Assembly: GCA_034406715.1 (NCBI GenBank)
Contig: CP137864.1
Coordinates: 1,736,001 to 1,800,000 of the forward strand
Source: Rhodotorula mucilaginosa
Taxonomy: Eukaryota > Basidiomycota > Microbotryomycetes > Sporidiobolales > Sporidiobolaceae
Direction of reading: 5' to 3'
Length of the DNA: 64,000 bases
The number at the start of each line of letters is the position of its first letter. The first letter of the stretch is position 1. Below are positions 21,878 through 32,611 of the stretch, in pieces. The notes beneath the pieces were generated by a model. That model did no database searches and was not told where the DNA came from. It saw only the letters and a program-made list of their open reading frames with translations. The position numbers and the translations under genes were made by a program.

Positions 21878-24800
21878 TTAACTCCTTCCATCGATGATGG
21901 GCCTAGGCGGTTTCGGCGGTTTCGGCGGGGGCGGCAACAACGCCGCTGCCGCCGCAGGAGTCAGACCTCCAGGCTGCGGTGGTAGGCCAAGCTCGATTTC
22001 GCGTTTGCGTCGGAGCTCGAGCGCCTTGTCGTCCCGCGCCTTCTCGGCTCGCTTCTTGCACTCCGCCTCAGCGATGCCAGCGTTCCACGCCTCGTCGTAC
22101 GCCGCCGTGCCGGCCTTCTTCACCTCGTTGCTGATCTCGGTCCCGCGAGTTTCGGCATCGGTGAGCTCCTGCAGGCGAGCCAGTTCCTCCGGCGGAACGA
22201 CCGGGCGGTTCTTCTCGTCGCGGGGGAACGGCCAGTTGAGCTTGCCGCGCATTTTACGCGTTCCGACGCCAAAGTGGTCGTACTCTTCGCAGGAGAGCTG
22301 TCAAGGAAAGTAGTATGAGCGGCGCTGATGAAATCGCGGGTAGATGTAGTAGAAAGAGCTTACGTAGGTGTAAAGCAGCTGCACCTCGAGCTGCACCTTG
22401 TCTTCGCGCCACAGACTTCGTTCCTTGGTCTCGGGGCGAGAGTCCTTGTGGACTGCGGGTATACAGCTCGTCAACACGGCGCGCGAGTTCACACGCGCGG
22501 CAGCAAATGAAAAGCAAACTCACCCTGGAGCGCACGGGAACAGCTCGATCCGGCGAGGAAAGGAATGTTCAGGTTGATGTGGTCGATCCAGCTACTGACT
22601 TGGTAGGGGCAGCTGTATGCATGTCACTGTCAGCGATCTCGTCGTGCACTGCATCATCGAGCTGCTCTGGGCGCCTCACCCGGCGGGAATGAGGACGGTG
22701 TCGCCCATGTATTGGTACAGAGGGTACGGCTTGATACCGGTGCGTTCGTAGAGAGTGGCGCGCTGCCTCTTGGTGAGATAGACGGCAGGGTTGAGGAGCG
22801 GGTCGTCGCGGAGCTGACGAACTCGACTCATGGTCGTACCGCGAGGGTGCGAGCTCTGAAGGACTTCGAGGCAGAAGTCGCGGATCTATCTCAGCGGAGC
22901 GAAGGTCAGACTTGTACGAGCAAAGTAAAGAAGTCATGATGAGCGAGTTCTCACCTTGGGGCCATCCTCCTTGCGCCAAACATCCCAGCGAATACGAAGC
23001 AGCTTGCCCGTGCGGTGGTCGCTCCCACCCCAGACCATGTGGCTCAAGAGGTCGTAGTCGTGGGCTGCAATCACGATACTGCGTCAGTATGCGCGGAACA
23101 ATTCAGGGCAAGAGACGCTAGAGACAAACTCTGAAGCTGGATCGTCGGCGTGGCGGCGTCAGTTTCCCACGAAGTGAACAGCTGCGGCGTCAGGTCGGGC
23201 GGAGCGGCGTTCTCGGGCGTATGAGCGAGAATGTTGAGCACTCCGTTAGGGTGGAAGATGTTCGGCAGCGGAAGCCAGGAGAGGAACTGCGAGGGGAGAC
23301 GGGTTCAGGTCAGAAGGAAATGCGGCTGCGCGCAAGATCACCACATTTTCACCCACTGCCGCATGCAGCTCCTTGAAGTCCGATTCCCACTGCCATTGAG
23401 AAGGGAAGCCTTTCTGTAGAACCCGATAACTCGGCGTCAATGGACGCGCACGCAAGCGCTGCGGTGGGGAATTCGTCGGCTCACCTTCGGTCGCCACGTT
23501 TGCTTCCTGCTCAACTCGGGTTGGCCACCCCTGCGCTTGTAGTCGCACTGGAATTCGCCGAAAAAGTAGCCGAGATTGGACGTCTTCGTTTCGAGGGTCC
23601 GGCTGTGGACCAATTCGACCGGGACGTTCTCGAAGTGTTGGGCAAAGTACTGCGGGGTGAACTTGGCGAGGTCGAGCGGCGGGCAGCGTCGCACGACGAT
23701 GGGTTCGTGATTCCTCCACACTTCGAAGAAGAGCGCGTCGTCGAGCACGCGGTGCTGGAACGTCCAGACTGGCCAGGTGTTCTCGTCGTACTCCTTCAGG
23801 TTGGAAGGGAGGACAAACTTCTTGCGGAGATAGTCCTGGACCTTGGTATCCACCGGCGCGAGCTCGTGCTGGTCCCACCACGACTGCACACTGGCGAGGA
23901 CCTTTTCGATCCCGGCGCTGTCGTACTTCGTAAGGGCGACGAAATTAGCCGCCGTGTGGCCCGCAGCGCCCGTAGATTCCCGACCGCGCTTCTTGGCGAC
24001 GCACTTGCGCCGTCTCTGGGCGTCGAGGTTCACCAGCCCGGCTGGGAACCCTTCGTCCGTGGGGTTCTTGTCGAGCTCCTCGAGCCTGGCGTAGCAGACT
24101 GGGCACGCCGTCCGGCCGCAGACCTTGCACATGAACTCGGTGATCACGCACACTTCGTAGCAGGTGTCGCACACCGCCTGAAGCGCGAGGTCGTGACGCA
24201 CGCGGATGGGGTTGTGGGCCTTGGCGCACTTGACCTCCTTCTTGAGCACGTCGAGCAAGGCGTCTGCGACCCAAGTCTTGAGGAGGTTGCTGTGAACGTC
24301 AGACATCGGCATCGTGTACGCCTTATCCCAATCGGGGTCGTCGTCCTCTTCGTCGGTAATCGACCGGAAGACGGGACCCGCGACGACCCGACCGTTGCGG
24401 TTGTAGCCGAACCAGCGGACTCCGGCGAACGAGCATCCATGGCCGATTCCACGAGCGATACACTGCCAGCACCGCACCTGCCCCTCCATCTTTTTGGAAA
24501 GGCACGTGGTGGTCTGGACAGCGTACTCGATCGGGCGTCCGTCCTTCCCGATCTCGACCTCGCCCGTTTTGCCAGTCGCCGAGCTGTTCTTGACCTTTTC
24601 TTTCGATCCCTCGGTCAGGGCCGGTTTCTTCGACACCTTCCTCCCTTCGTCGTGGGGAGATCGTGCGCGTTTCGAAGACGCTGCGTCTTTGCCATCGCCG
24701 TGGAAGCTGGCAGGCTGCGTGGTCGAGACGGCCGAGGGCGGTGGCTTGTCGGCTTCTGCGGAGACGGCACTGGCGGCGCTCTTGGGCGCGACGGTCTTTG

Positions 24801-26621
24801 CCGGTTTGGCCACGGCGGCCTCTTTGGCGGATTCTTTGGAGGCCTCTTTCGATGGTTTCGGGGCTTTCGGCTGCTTGTCCTCCGTAGCAGACTTTTGGGA
24901 AGTTTCGACCTTGCTCGGCTTTGGCTCCTCTCGAAGCGGCGCGACTGCGGCAGACGGTTTCGGTTCCGTCGCGGGACTCGGCCGCACAGCAGGGCCGGCG
25001 GCGGCGTCCGCGTCGGCTTGTGCGGCCTTGACGGGGGAGCGAGTCGCGTGCTTCCCGATATTCGAAGCTGGAGCAGGGCCAGGCACGACGTCGAGAGACG
25101 CAATGTAGTACGGCGGGAGGTCGAGAGGGTCGATCTCGGCCGGATGCGGCTTGATGGAAGCTGGAAGAGCCGTCTGCAAGTCGTTCGGCAGCAGCACTGC
25201 GTTCGAGGTACATGGTCAGGTTTGGCAAGCAAAGCAGTCGACCACTTTCCAAAAGATATGTCAGCACGTACTGCGAGCCATCGTTGCGTCTGTCACACGA
25301 GGCCTGGGCGGTTTCGGCTCCGGTTGGTCGACTGCCATCTTCTCGCCGGTCGAGTCTGGCTGGACTGCCTTGAGCGCCGATTTCGCCGCCGGACGAGCCC
25401 GGCGCGCCGCCGACGCCGTTGGTGCTTCTTCGTAGCTCGGGTCGAGAGATCCTTCACGGCTCGCAGAGTCGCCGCGACCGCGGGCACGCACCCTGGCAGC
25501 GCGACCTCGGCCTCGCTTCGCCCCGCCTCGGCCGCGCCCAGCGCCGTTGCCGAAGGAGGAGTATGCTGCCGTCCGCTCCTGCTCGTACTCTTGTATCTTG
25601 GCACGAATCTTGGCCTGGCGAAGCTCTTCCTTCTGTCGGGAAGCCTCGATTTCTTCCGGCGTAGCGAAGTAGCCGAATTCGGTGTTCGGCGCCACATCTT
25701 GCTCCGGGTCGTCACCACGACGACTGCGGATCCAGGACATCTCGCGTGGTTCTGGCGGCCACGTCGCGTAATGGAAGGGCACCGGTTCGGTCGATCCGGC
25801 CGGTACGAGCGCGGTATTCGCGAAGGGGTATTCGATGAAAGGGAGCGCAAGATCGACCGCCTGCGCCGATTCGCCGTACGCAACGGCGGACGTGCTCGCG
25901 ACTGGTGGAGCGCCCTGACTCGGAGTCTCGGATGCGACCGACAGCGCCGGACTCGCGTCGCGGAAAGGTGGCGAACCGAGCGGGGTCGCAGCTTCCGATG
26001 CCGAAGCGGATTGTTCGTCGCGATTCGCGTCTTCAGAGGCTCCGAGAGGCTCCGTCTCCGATGCCATACGCTCCTCTGTGCTCGCAGCTTTTGTCGGAGT
26101 CGGTTCTCTGCCTTCAGCGTGTTGGGCTGCGTCGGCTTCCTGCTCATGTGGCGCGGTGGTGGCGGCGTCGTTCGGCGTTTCAGCGGTACCGTTCGTTGGC
26201 CGCGATGGCTGAGCGGTGTCGCTCGTAGTCGTAGACGACTCGGCCTCGGCAGATTCGGCTTTGCCGGTCGCGGCGACCACAGCTGGCTTTGCGGAGTCGG
26301 CGACGGACCCGTCTTGCATGACCTCGTCCTCGATCACGGCCCCCGTGGCCGTCTCGCTCGGTAGAGCGTCCTTCGCGTCCTCCGTGGGCTCCATCTTGGT
26401 CGAAGTCGCAGCTGCTGCTTTGATCTTGGGAGATGTCGAATCGGGAGGCTCAGAGGCGGCGTGCACGAGCGACTCGGAGCTGTTCGACGTCTTCCCAGGA
26501 GCGGTGGCTGGGTTGAACAGGCGTGAGTATATATTCCGACGCTCCCTACAGTCATGCGAAGGCCCTTACCGGCTTGTTGCGAGTTGCTGGGCGGTGGCCC
26601 ACTCGAATCCGTTCCGCTCAT
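21878..26621 (-). CDS. KDM3-like JmjC-domain protein, probably lacking the iron site
   Basis: Exons: complement(join(21878..22297, 22364..22452, 22524..22612, 22680..22885, 22955..23064, 23130..23286, 23357..23413, 23485..25196, 25272..26507, 26570..26621)), 1,375 residues. Residues 1-640 are disordered, Ala/Glu/Lys-rich. A KDM3-type zinc-finger region follows (CWQCIARGIGHGCSF, CDTCYEVCVITEFMCKVC, GRTACPVCYARLEEL). The JmjC-like domain has WTFQHRVLDDALFFEVWRNH, FLSWLPLPNIFHP, GDTVLIPAGCPYQV and INLNIPFLAG. KDM3 enzymes remove H3K9 methyl groups using Fe(II) and 2-oxoglutarate. Here the segment aligned with the HxD iron motif reads LQTHDYDLLSH (Q-T-H at the ligand positions) and the distal His in the usual PHQV is Tyr (PYQV). 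I therefore infer a non-catalytic scaffold or reader rather than a demethylase. Confidence 0.88.
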
Positions 26622-27137
26622 GCGCAACTGTCGCTTTTGCAAACTCGCGCGCAGGGGCTGAGCTGGCACGCGCTCTCCAGCGACGGGCACGAAGCTTTGT
26701 GCAGCGTGCTTGTCTTGAAAGGGGGAGCGAGTGTAGAGCGGGAAGAGACAACGGGGGAATGCGGCAACGCAGAGACGTCGCAGAGCCTCGACGTTCGCCT
26801 GCCTCGACGCACGGCTCCCTTGAGCTTCCCGTGGTTACAGAGTAAAGCCGAGCAGCTCGAGATAGCTATCTCACGCCCGGAAAAACTCCTAGCTGCACGC
26901 GGGAAAGAGCTTCGCCCACTACGTTGAGCCAGCGCCGCGCCGCGCGAAGAAATTTACTTTCAAAGGTGTTTCTATGCACAGGCTGATTCGGTCTATCGGG
27001 CAGACACTGTCGAATCTTACGGCATGCCGGATCTGAGACGGGTGACAATGGAGCTATTGACCGCTGTCAAACCGAAGGAGTTGGAGGAGTAAGCGGGGTG
27101 GCGAGCGACGTCGTCGTCGAGCACCGAGCGGAAAAAG
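26622..27137. promoter_or_regulatory. Region between the JmjC gene and the amidase gene
   Basis: This 516-bp gap should hold the promoter of the minus-strand JmjC gene and the 3' flank of the amidase. The part at 27017-27135 is coding-like on the minus strand, in a frame one base off the amidase frame (see that entry). The remainder shows no gene. Confidence 0.4.
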
Positions 27138-29529
27138 TCAGCGCAGCACACCTTTGACTTGCTCGTGGTACGTATCTCCTTCGAGACTCGTAAAGTAGTA
27201 GTCCTCCTCCGTCCAGCCGTGACCGAACGACCTGCGTCCGACGCGACCCGTCACCTCGGCAAAGCCCTTTTGTCGCGAATCAGTACGCGCGCTGGCCGTT
27301 GCGTTGCCACCCAGGACGGCGGGCCAGGTAAGATCGCGCACGTAGCCGTACTGTGGTAACGCGGCAGAGAAGCGATGTTGGCTCTCGAGAAGGGAGTAGT
27401 TAGTGGCAATCTTGAGCGGGAAGCGAGCGTGGTCACAGAGGCGAACGACGCCTGCGTGGGTGGACTTGTACTTGTAGGCGATGTTCTGTGTAACTTGCTG
27501 TGGGAGGGGCACCGTCGGGAGTCGTCAGTGATCCGGTCTCGAGGATGGCGGAAGGAATCACTGGCGTCACCAGAAGTGACCCAGCAAAAAAGCATCAAAG
27601 ATCCCAAAACGCACTTGATACAACCCCCCATCCTTCAGTTCCTGAGCGTTCGAGTAGTCGCTTTGGCTCGAGACCGTCACCAGCTTCTTGCCGCCGGAGC
27701 CCGTCTCGATTTCGGAGCGGATGTACCAAGACCTCCCCGTCCCGACCGTGACGTTGAGTGCCTTATGGTCGGCGGACGGGAAGCCAGCGGCGATTGTGAG
27801 CGGCGTAGGAGGTAGTCGCTGATCGAGGATGCGACCCGTAGTGCGAATGGGTGGATCCGCCTTGTCCAAGACCACATGCACGGCGCCGGTTAGAAACCTG
27901 CACGCAAAAGCGAAACTCAGCGCTCATACACCGCAGACACCTCGATGACCCTGCTTCGGGAGAGACGCACCAGTTGTTGTTGACCGAGTTGTCCTCTCCT
28001 TGGCCCAAGACCATAAAGGTAAAGTCGTGTGCGCCACCGTTGCACAGTCTGCTCGAGTCGCGTTCACCTTTAGACCCGTTGCGAGCAGACTGAAGCCTCG
28101 CGAGACTCACATCGGTAAGAATGGTGTCAAGTCGAGGTACATGGACGGGATGTCGAAGGCGCGCAGCGAGGCGAGAGGTCGCCACAGCAGCGGATTCGCC
28201 CCGCCGGTGTAGATGACCGGAAAGGGCTGCACCACCCCAGCTGCAAGGACTCTTGCGATGTGAACAAATCTCGAGGCGAGACTCAAGTACCTTATTCGGC
28301 AGACTCACCGAGGGTTTCGTCGATTCTGACCTGCACTTCGCGGTACGGTCCTTTGCCGAGTAAGCCGGCTTTGGGAAAGAAGTCTCTCCACCTGTCGATC
28401 GAATTGGTGTACCAGAATTCCTGGCGGTGCAGGGCAGACAGAACAGAGTCAACGAAGTGTCAGTCTCAAAAGAGCCTGAACCGAGCAGGAAACGACGAGA
28501 CTGAACAGAGTGCGGCGCTCACCTCTTCGGCAGCGCCGGTAGCGATGATCTCGAGGTAAGCTTCGGCTGCGTTAAGCGGGAACTTGAGAGTGCGGCGAGT
28601 GTCTCCCGGGTAGACGAGCATTTGCGAGCCTTTCGCATTGCCGGTCGTCAAAGGGAGGATCACGTCGGCCGAGTTTGCTTCCGGAAAGTCGTGGGTTGGG
28701 GCGTAGAACGTCGCCGAAAGGGAGACTGAGAACACTCCCGTGTACTGCTTGTTGACGATATTGTCGAGCTCAAACATGAGCTGACCCGCTGTGGACGCAG
28801 ACTCGCAGGTCAGTCAAAGCCAGCGACTCTCGGCCATGTTCGGCAGCTCCACTCACGCTGCCGGAACACGGAAGCAAACCGAGTAACGTCTTTCTCGTAT
28901 GTCCAGATGATGCCGGAACGGGTCGGCTCGGCCGTGCTTGTGCGCCAAACTGCAAGCCCACACCGGACGTCAGCATTGCCGAGTCGACCGTCTCCACAGG
29001 CCAGTCGCACGAAGAGGGCTTACTTTCGACATTGTTCAAGCTTAACGAGGCTAGACGATCAAATTGAGTGCCGTTCGAAATGACGGTGAGGTTGAGCACG
29101 ACGGCGGCCCAAGTCGTGAAGCCGTTCGGCGGGTTGTACCGGACGATAGCGGGCTTGTCTGTCGGTCGAGGCTCAGCCGGCAATATGCAAGGGTCTCTGA
29201 GCCTATAAGAGCTCACAGTACGAGTTTGCAAAGTCGTGTTTCAGCAGGAGTTGGGTTGTGCTCCAGCCTCCTTGGGGAACACGAGGCGGATGATGCACCT
29301 GCACATTCTCGAGCGGCCGCGAGGACGAGGCGTGCAAGTCGATACCGTTCTCCAAGTCGATTCCGGGATCCTCCAGCCTCCATGGATGAGCGTAGTGGCT
29401 CTTGCGGCTTTCATCGGCTGAGGTGGGGTGGGCGTCATCGCTGAACGAGAGGAGCGCGGCTTGCGCGGTCTGCACAGCCAAGACACCTATCACCAGCTGG
29501 AAGAGGGGGAGCCAAGCAGGCACAGCCAT
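27138..29529 (-). CDS. Secreted peptide N-glycanase A family amidase
   Basis: Members of the PNGase A family (Pfam PNGaseA) release N-glycans from glycopeptides in the secretory pathway or outside the cell. Exons: complement(join(27138..27497, 27615..27897, 27971..28048, 28111..28240, 28309..28420, 28523..28788, 28857..28949, 29024..29158, 29217..29529)), 589 residues. MAVPAWLPLFQLVIGVLAVQ is a clear signal peptide. Then come VQVHHPPRVPQGG, WSTTQLLLKHDFANSY, RYNPPNGFTTWAAVVLNLTV, the family-typical IWRTSTAEPTRSGIIWTYEK, and FELDNIVNKQYTGVFSVSLS. The stop at 27138 follows EQVKGVLR. One base over, the minus strand continues as FFRSVLDDDVARHPAYSSN to a stop at 27017, so the C-terminus may be mis-framed. 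Start codons of this gene and the sulfite oxidase gene lie only about 140 bp apart. Confidence 0.88.
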
Positions 29530-29671
29530 ACTGCAAGCCTCGTACGTCGCGAGGGCGAAGCTGTGAGGCCAAGTGGGGAAAGCGGAAAGTCTGCGAAGGA
29601 AGTTCGTGAGCACCGTTTCGCTCATACACTACACCGAGAGCTACTGTGGCTCGTACAATAAGATTGCTACT

Positions 29672-31115
29672 ATGATCGCCGAGGACCAGCGAGTCCTCTC
29701 GCGCAATCCGCTCAATGCGGAACCTGCACCTGCGACCCTCGTCTCTTCCTTCCTCACCAAGAACAGCGACGTCTACCACCGCAACCACGGCGAGTTTGTC
29801 CCGCTCGATGCAGCCACCTATTCGCTCTTACTCCGCTCCGAGGTCGACGCCATCAAGCTCAACAAGTCCGACTTTTCGCTCGACGACGTCAAGGAATTTC
29901 CGAAGCGAGATCTCGTGACCGTCCTCTCGTGCGCCGGCAACAGGCGCACCGAGATGGACCACGAGAAAGAGGTCGAGGGACTGAAATGGGGGATGAGTGC
30001 GATCGCGAACTGCCACTTTGCCGGTGCGTTGACGTGACCCGGACGTGGTTTGCTGCGGAACTCACCCTCTCGTCCTTCCGCCTCTCGTACTTTCGCCCGA
30101 CCAGGTACTCTCCTTTCGGACCTGCTCGCAGCTGCCGGCGTCACCAAGGCCAGCACCCCCAATGCGCGCGATCTTCACATCCACTTTGAGTCGACTCAGG
30201 ACTGCGAGGACGATACCTATTACGCGGCATCTCTTCCCCTGGAAATGGCTTTGTGAGTCGCGGTCTTCGGCACCGCGCCGAATATGAACCACTGACCGCA
30301 TGCGATCACACAGGGACCAAGCCAGGCCGACTCTCCTCGCCTACGAAATGAACCACGCCGCGCTCGAGCCGGCGCACGGTTTCCCGCTGCGCGTCGTCGT
30401 CCCCGGCGTCATCGGAGCTCGCAGCGTCAAGTGGCTCGAACGGATCATCATCCGCGATCACGAGAGCGACAACTTCTACCAGGCGAGAGATTACAAGGTC
30501 TTGCCGCCCGAGGCAACGCCCGAGACCAAGGCCGACTATTTGCAGAAGACTCCCGCCCTACACGAGTTCTCACTCAACAGCGTCATCTGCTCACCATCCG
30601 ACGGCGAGACCGTCGAGGCCGAGTCTGGAAATTCGGCCGCGATCGCAGTGAAAGGTTACGCGGTCGGTTCGAACGGAACCCGGATCAAGTCGATCGAGAT
30701 CGCCGTCGTTTCGCTACCGGTCCCCGTCTCGTCCGCGCCGCCGCCGCATCCCGACCTCTTGCCCGAGATCCAATCCAACGAAGCGTACAAGATTCGCGTG
30801 CACGCGACAACCCTGCCCGCCGAAGCTTGGACGTCGGCTCGTCTCAACGAAGGGATCCACACCTCCGGCGCGATCACGGCCCAAGACAAGCACTGGGGCT
30901 GGACGTTGTTCTCTGCCGAGGTTCCGCTACCAGAGACGGTTCGCCACCTCGTCGAGCTGGGCGTGGACGGCGGAGTCGACGTCGCGCTCGTTGCATATGC
31001 GACGGACGCCTGCGGCCAAAGGCAGGAATTGCAGACGCAGTGGAACTTGCGTGGAGTCGCCGAGGCGAGCTGGAGCGTCGTCAAATGCCGCCTCAAACAC
31101 CGTTCATCATCTTGA
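29672..31115 (+). CDS. Sulfite oxidase family molybdopterin enzyme
   Basis: Sulfite oxidase converts sulfite to sulfate with a molybdenum cofactor. Exons: join(29672..30023, 30105..30252, 30314..31115), 433 residues. The Moco domain is visible from residue 30: NHGEFVPLD, VLSCAGNRRTEM (the Cys is the molybdenum ligand), VEGLKWGMSAIANCHFAG, then YEMNHAALEPAHGFPLRVVV and GARSVKWLERIIIRDHESDN. The C-terminal dimerisation-like domain includes IAVKGYAVGSNGTRIKSIEI and HWGWTLFSAEVPL. There is no cytochrome b5 domain and no obvious mitochondrial presequence, as in other fungal and plant forms. The C-terminus (RSSS) is not a standard peroxisomal SKL signal. ATG 29672 is the first that precedes the conserved region after the short shared promoter. 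Confidence 0.92.
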
Positions 31116-31217
31116 GCCCTCGTTCGAGGCTCACGTGTTTATACTCTTGTAGAGATGCTGCACCTACCCGCATTGCATTGCATCCCCGCCTCCTCAAAGG
31201 ATGGTGGAAGCGCCATT

Positions 31218-32401
31218 TCACCCTTCCTGCTCGGCTCGGTTCCAGCCTTCAAGGTACGCGGTCCGGAGAGGGTTCAGTTGCGCGTCCTCCTCGTCGTTCA
31301 GTTCGCCGTTGGTGCCTTTCCGACCCTCGTTCAGCCAGTTCTCAATGTCGTCCTCGTCCAGCGAGTCGTCCGATTCGGCGTGGAACCTGTTCCCGTGCGA
31401 ACACCATCGCAGTCTCAGCAGGTGCGAGCAGAAACCAGGCTGTTATGGGGCTTACATGTAACCGCTGAGCGCCGAGTCGACTCCGAGGGCGCCTCGAAGC
31501 AACTCCCCCGTCTTGGTCGGCCGTTTCGCGTCGACTTGCATCCGCGCCGACTTCCTTTCGAGCTCTCTGCGTTCCCGTTCCGCCGCGCGTCGTTGAATTT
31601 CGATCGATTCGGAGAGGGACATGCCGGCAGTCAAGGATTGAGGGGATCGTGACTGTCCCGGGCGCGAGGCATGATTTACGTCAGCGACAGCGTCACGCGA
31701 ACGAGAAGGAGTTTCGCAGCGCACCAGCATCTGCGCTGCTATTCTTCGTTTCGCGCTCGGCGAGGTCGCTTCGTCCGCGGGTCCGTTCTCGATCACGTCT
31801 TGCATCCGGCCGGGTTTGGAGGTCTCCTCTTCCTCTTTATCATTCCGATCCTCGTCTTCGACCTTGGCGTGGCCGCCGTCTTCTTGCTTGATGCGGGGCT
31901 TGATTTTGGCTTCTTCCCCGTCGAGGTGAGTCGAATCAAGGTCGTGCTTGATTTGCGAGACGGCGTTGAGCTCCGAGATGCGGTCGGCGATTCGGCGTTG
32001 TTGCGATCGGAGACGCGCATCTCCGCCCGGAAGCTTTGCAAAAGTTTCTCTGCGGGTGCGTTGAGGTTTTGTGAGCGGTAGAGTCTCTTTTGCATGAGTC
32101 CAGAACAGACTCACGGGGATTGGAGGAGTTGGGCGTTCTTTGCGAGCATGTTGGTCAATTGCTCGACTGACAAGTCTGTCAAGTCACGTTCTTTCCCGGC
32201 GGTACCTTTCCGGACAAAGGGCGTCTTGATCCTGTCTCCTCTGATTGCGCGCGCGGCCGACCTCGCTTCGGCAAAGTTACGCGGAGGCGCCTTGGTCACT
32301 GTGGGCGGTGCTGGTGGATCGGAGCAAGTCGACGTCGACGGGACCGGGGGAACCGCTTCGCGCGGCGCTGGACGCGGCAGGTACAGTCCGTGGGAATTCA
32401 T
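31218..32401 (-). CDS. GRINL1A/Gdown1-like protein
   Basis: Exons: complement(join(31218..31386, 31456..32049, 32115..32401)), 349 residues. The joined sequence across intron 1, SVEQLTNMLAKNAQLLQSPE then TFAKLPGGDARLRSQQRRI, matches the pattern of the GRINL1A/Gdown1 helical region (ELxxxLxRQxxLLxxxxFxxxLPDGGxKL). In animals that protein (POLR2M) binds Pol II and antagonises TFIIF. The middle is acidic and lysine-rich (possible nuclear targeting), and the C-terminal exon ends DDSLDEDDIENWLNEGRK and AYLEGWNRAEQEG. The last exon is found only by splicing at a GTAAGC donor; read-through would stop after SGYM. The family call rests on motif recognition by eye; the Pol II role is inferred by homology. 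Confidence 0.65.
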
Positions 32402-32611
32402 CGCTGCCAGAGTGTCTCGAGTCCTTGTCCGTTGGTCGTGCTATGGCAGTGTCGGGGCGGTCCCGCACCAAGATGACGATGAGCCGCTCTTCAATACCGA
32501 GAATTCAGCATTTGTATTCAGCTTGTAATCCAGCATTTGTATCCCTGATTCCTTGGCGGGGCAAGATGTGGTTCTCCTCCATCGCTCGCGGGACTCGGCC
32601 GCTGGTCGGCC

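Noticed and set aside
23440-26364. Plus-strand open frame of 974 codons
   Set aside because: It lies antisense to the JmjC gene, is Arg/Gly/Phe/Leu-rich as expected of an antisense shadow in GC-rich coding DNA, and matches no family, whereas the minus strand encodes clear zinc-finger and JmjC motifs.
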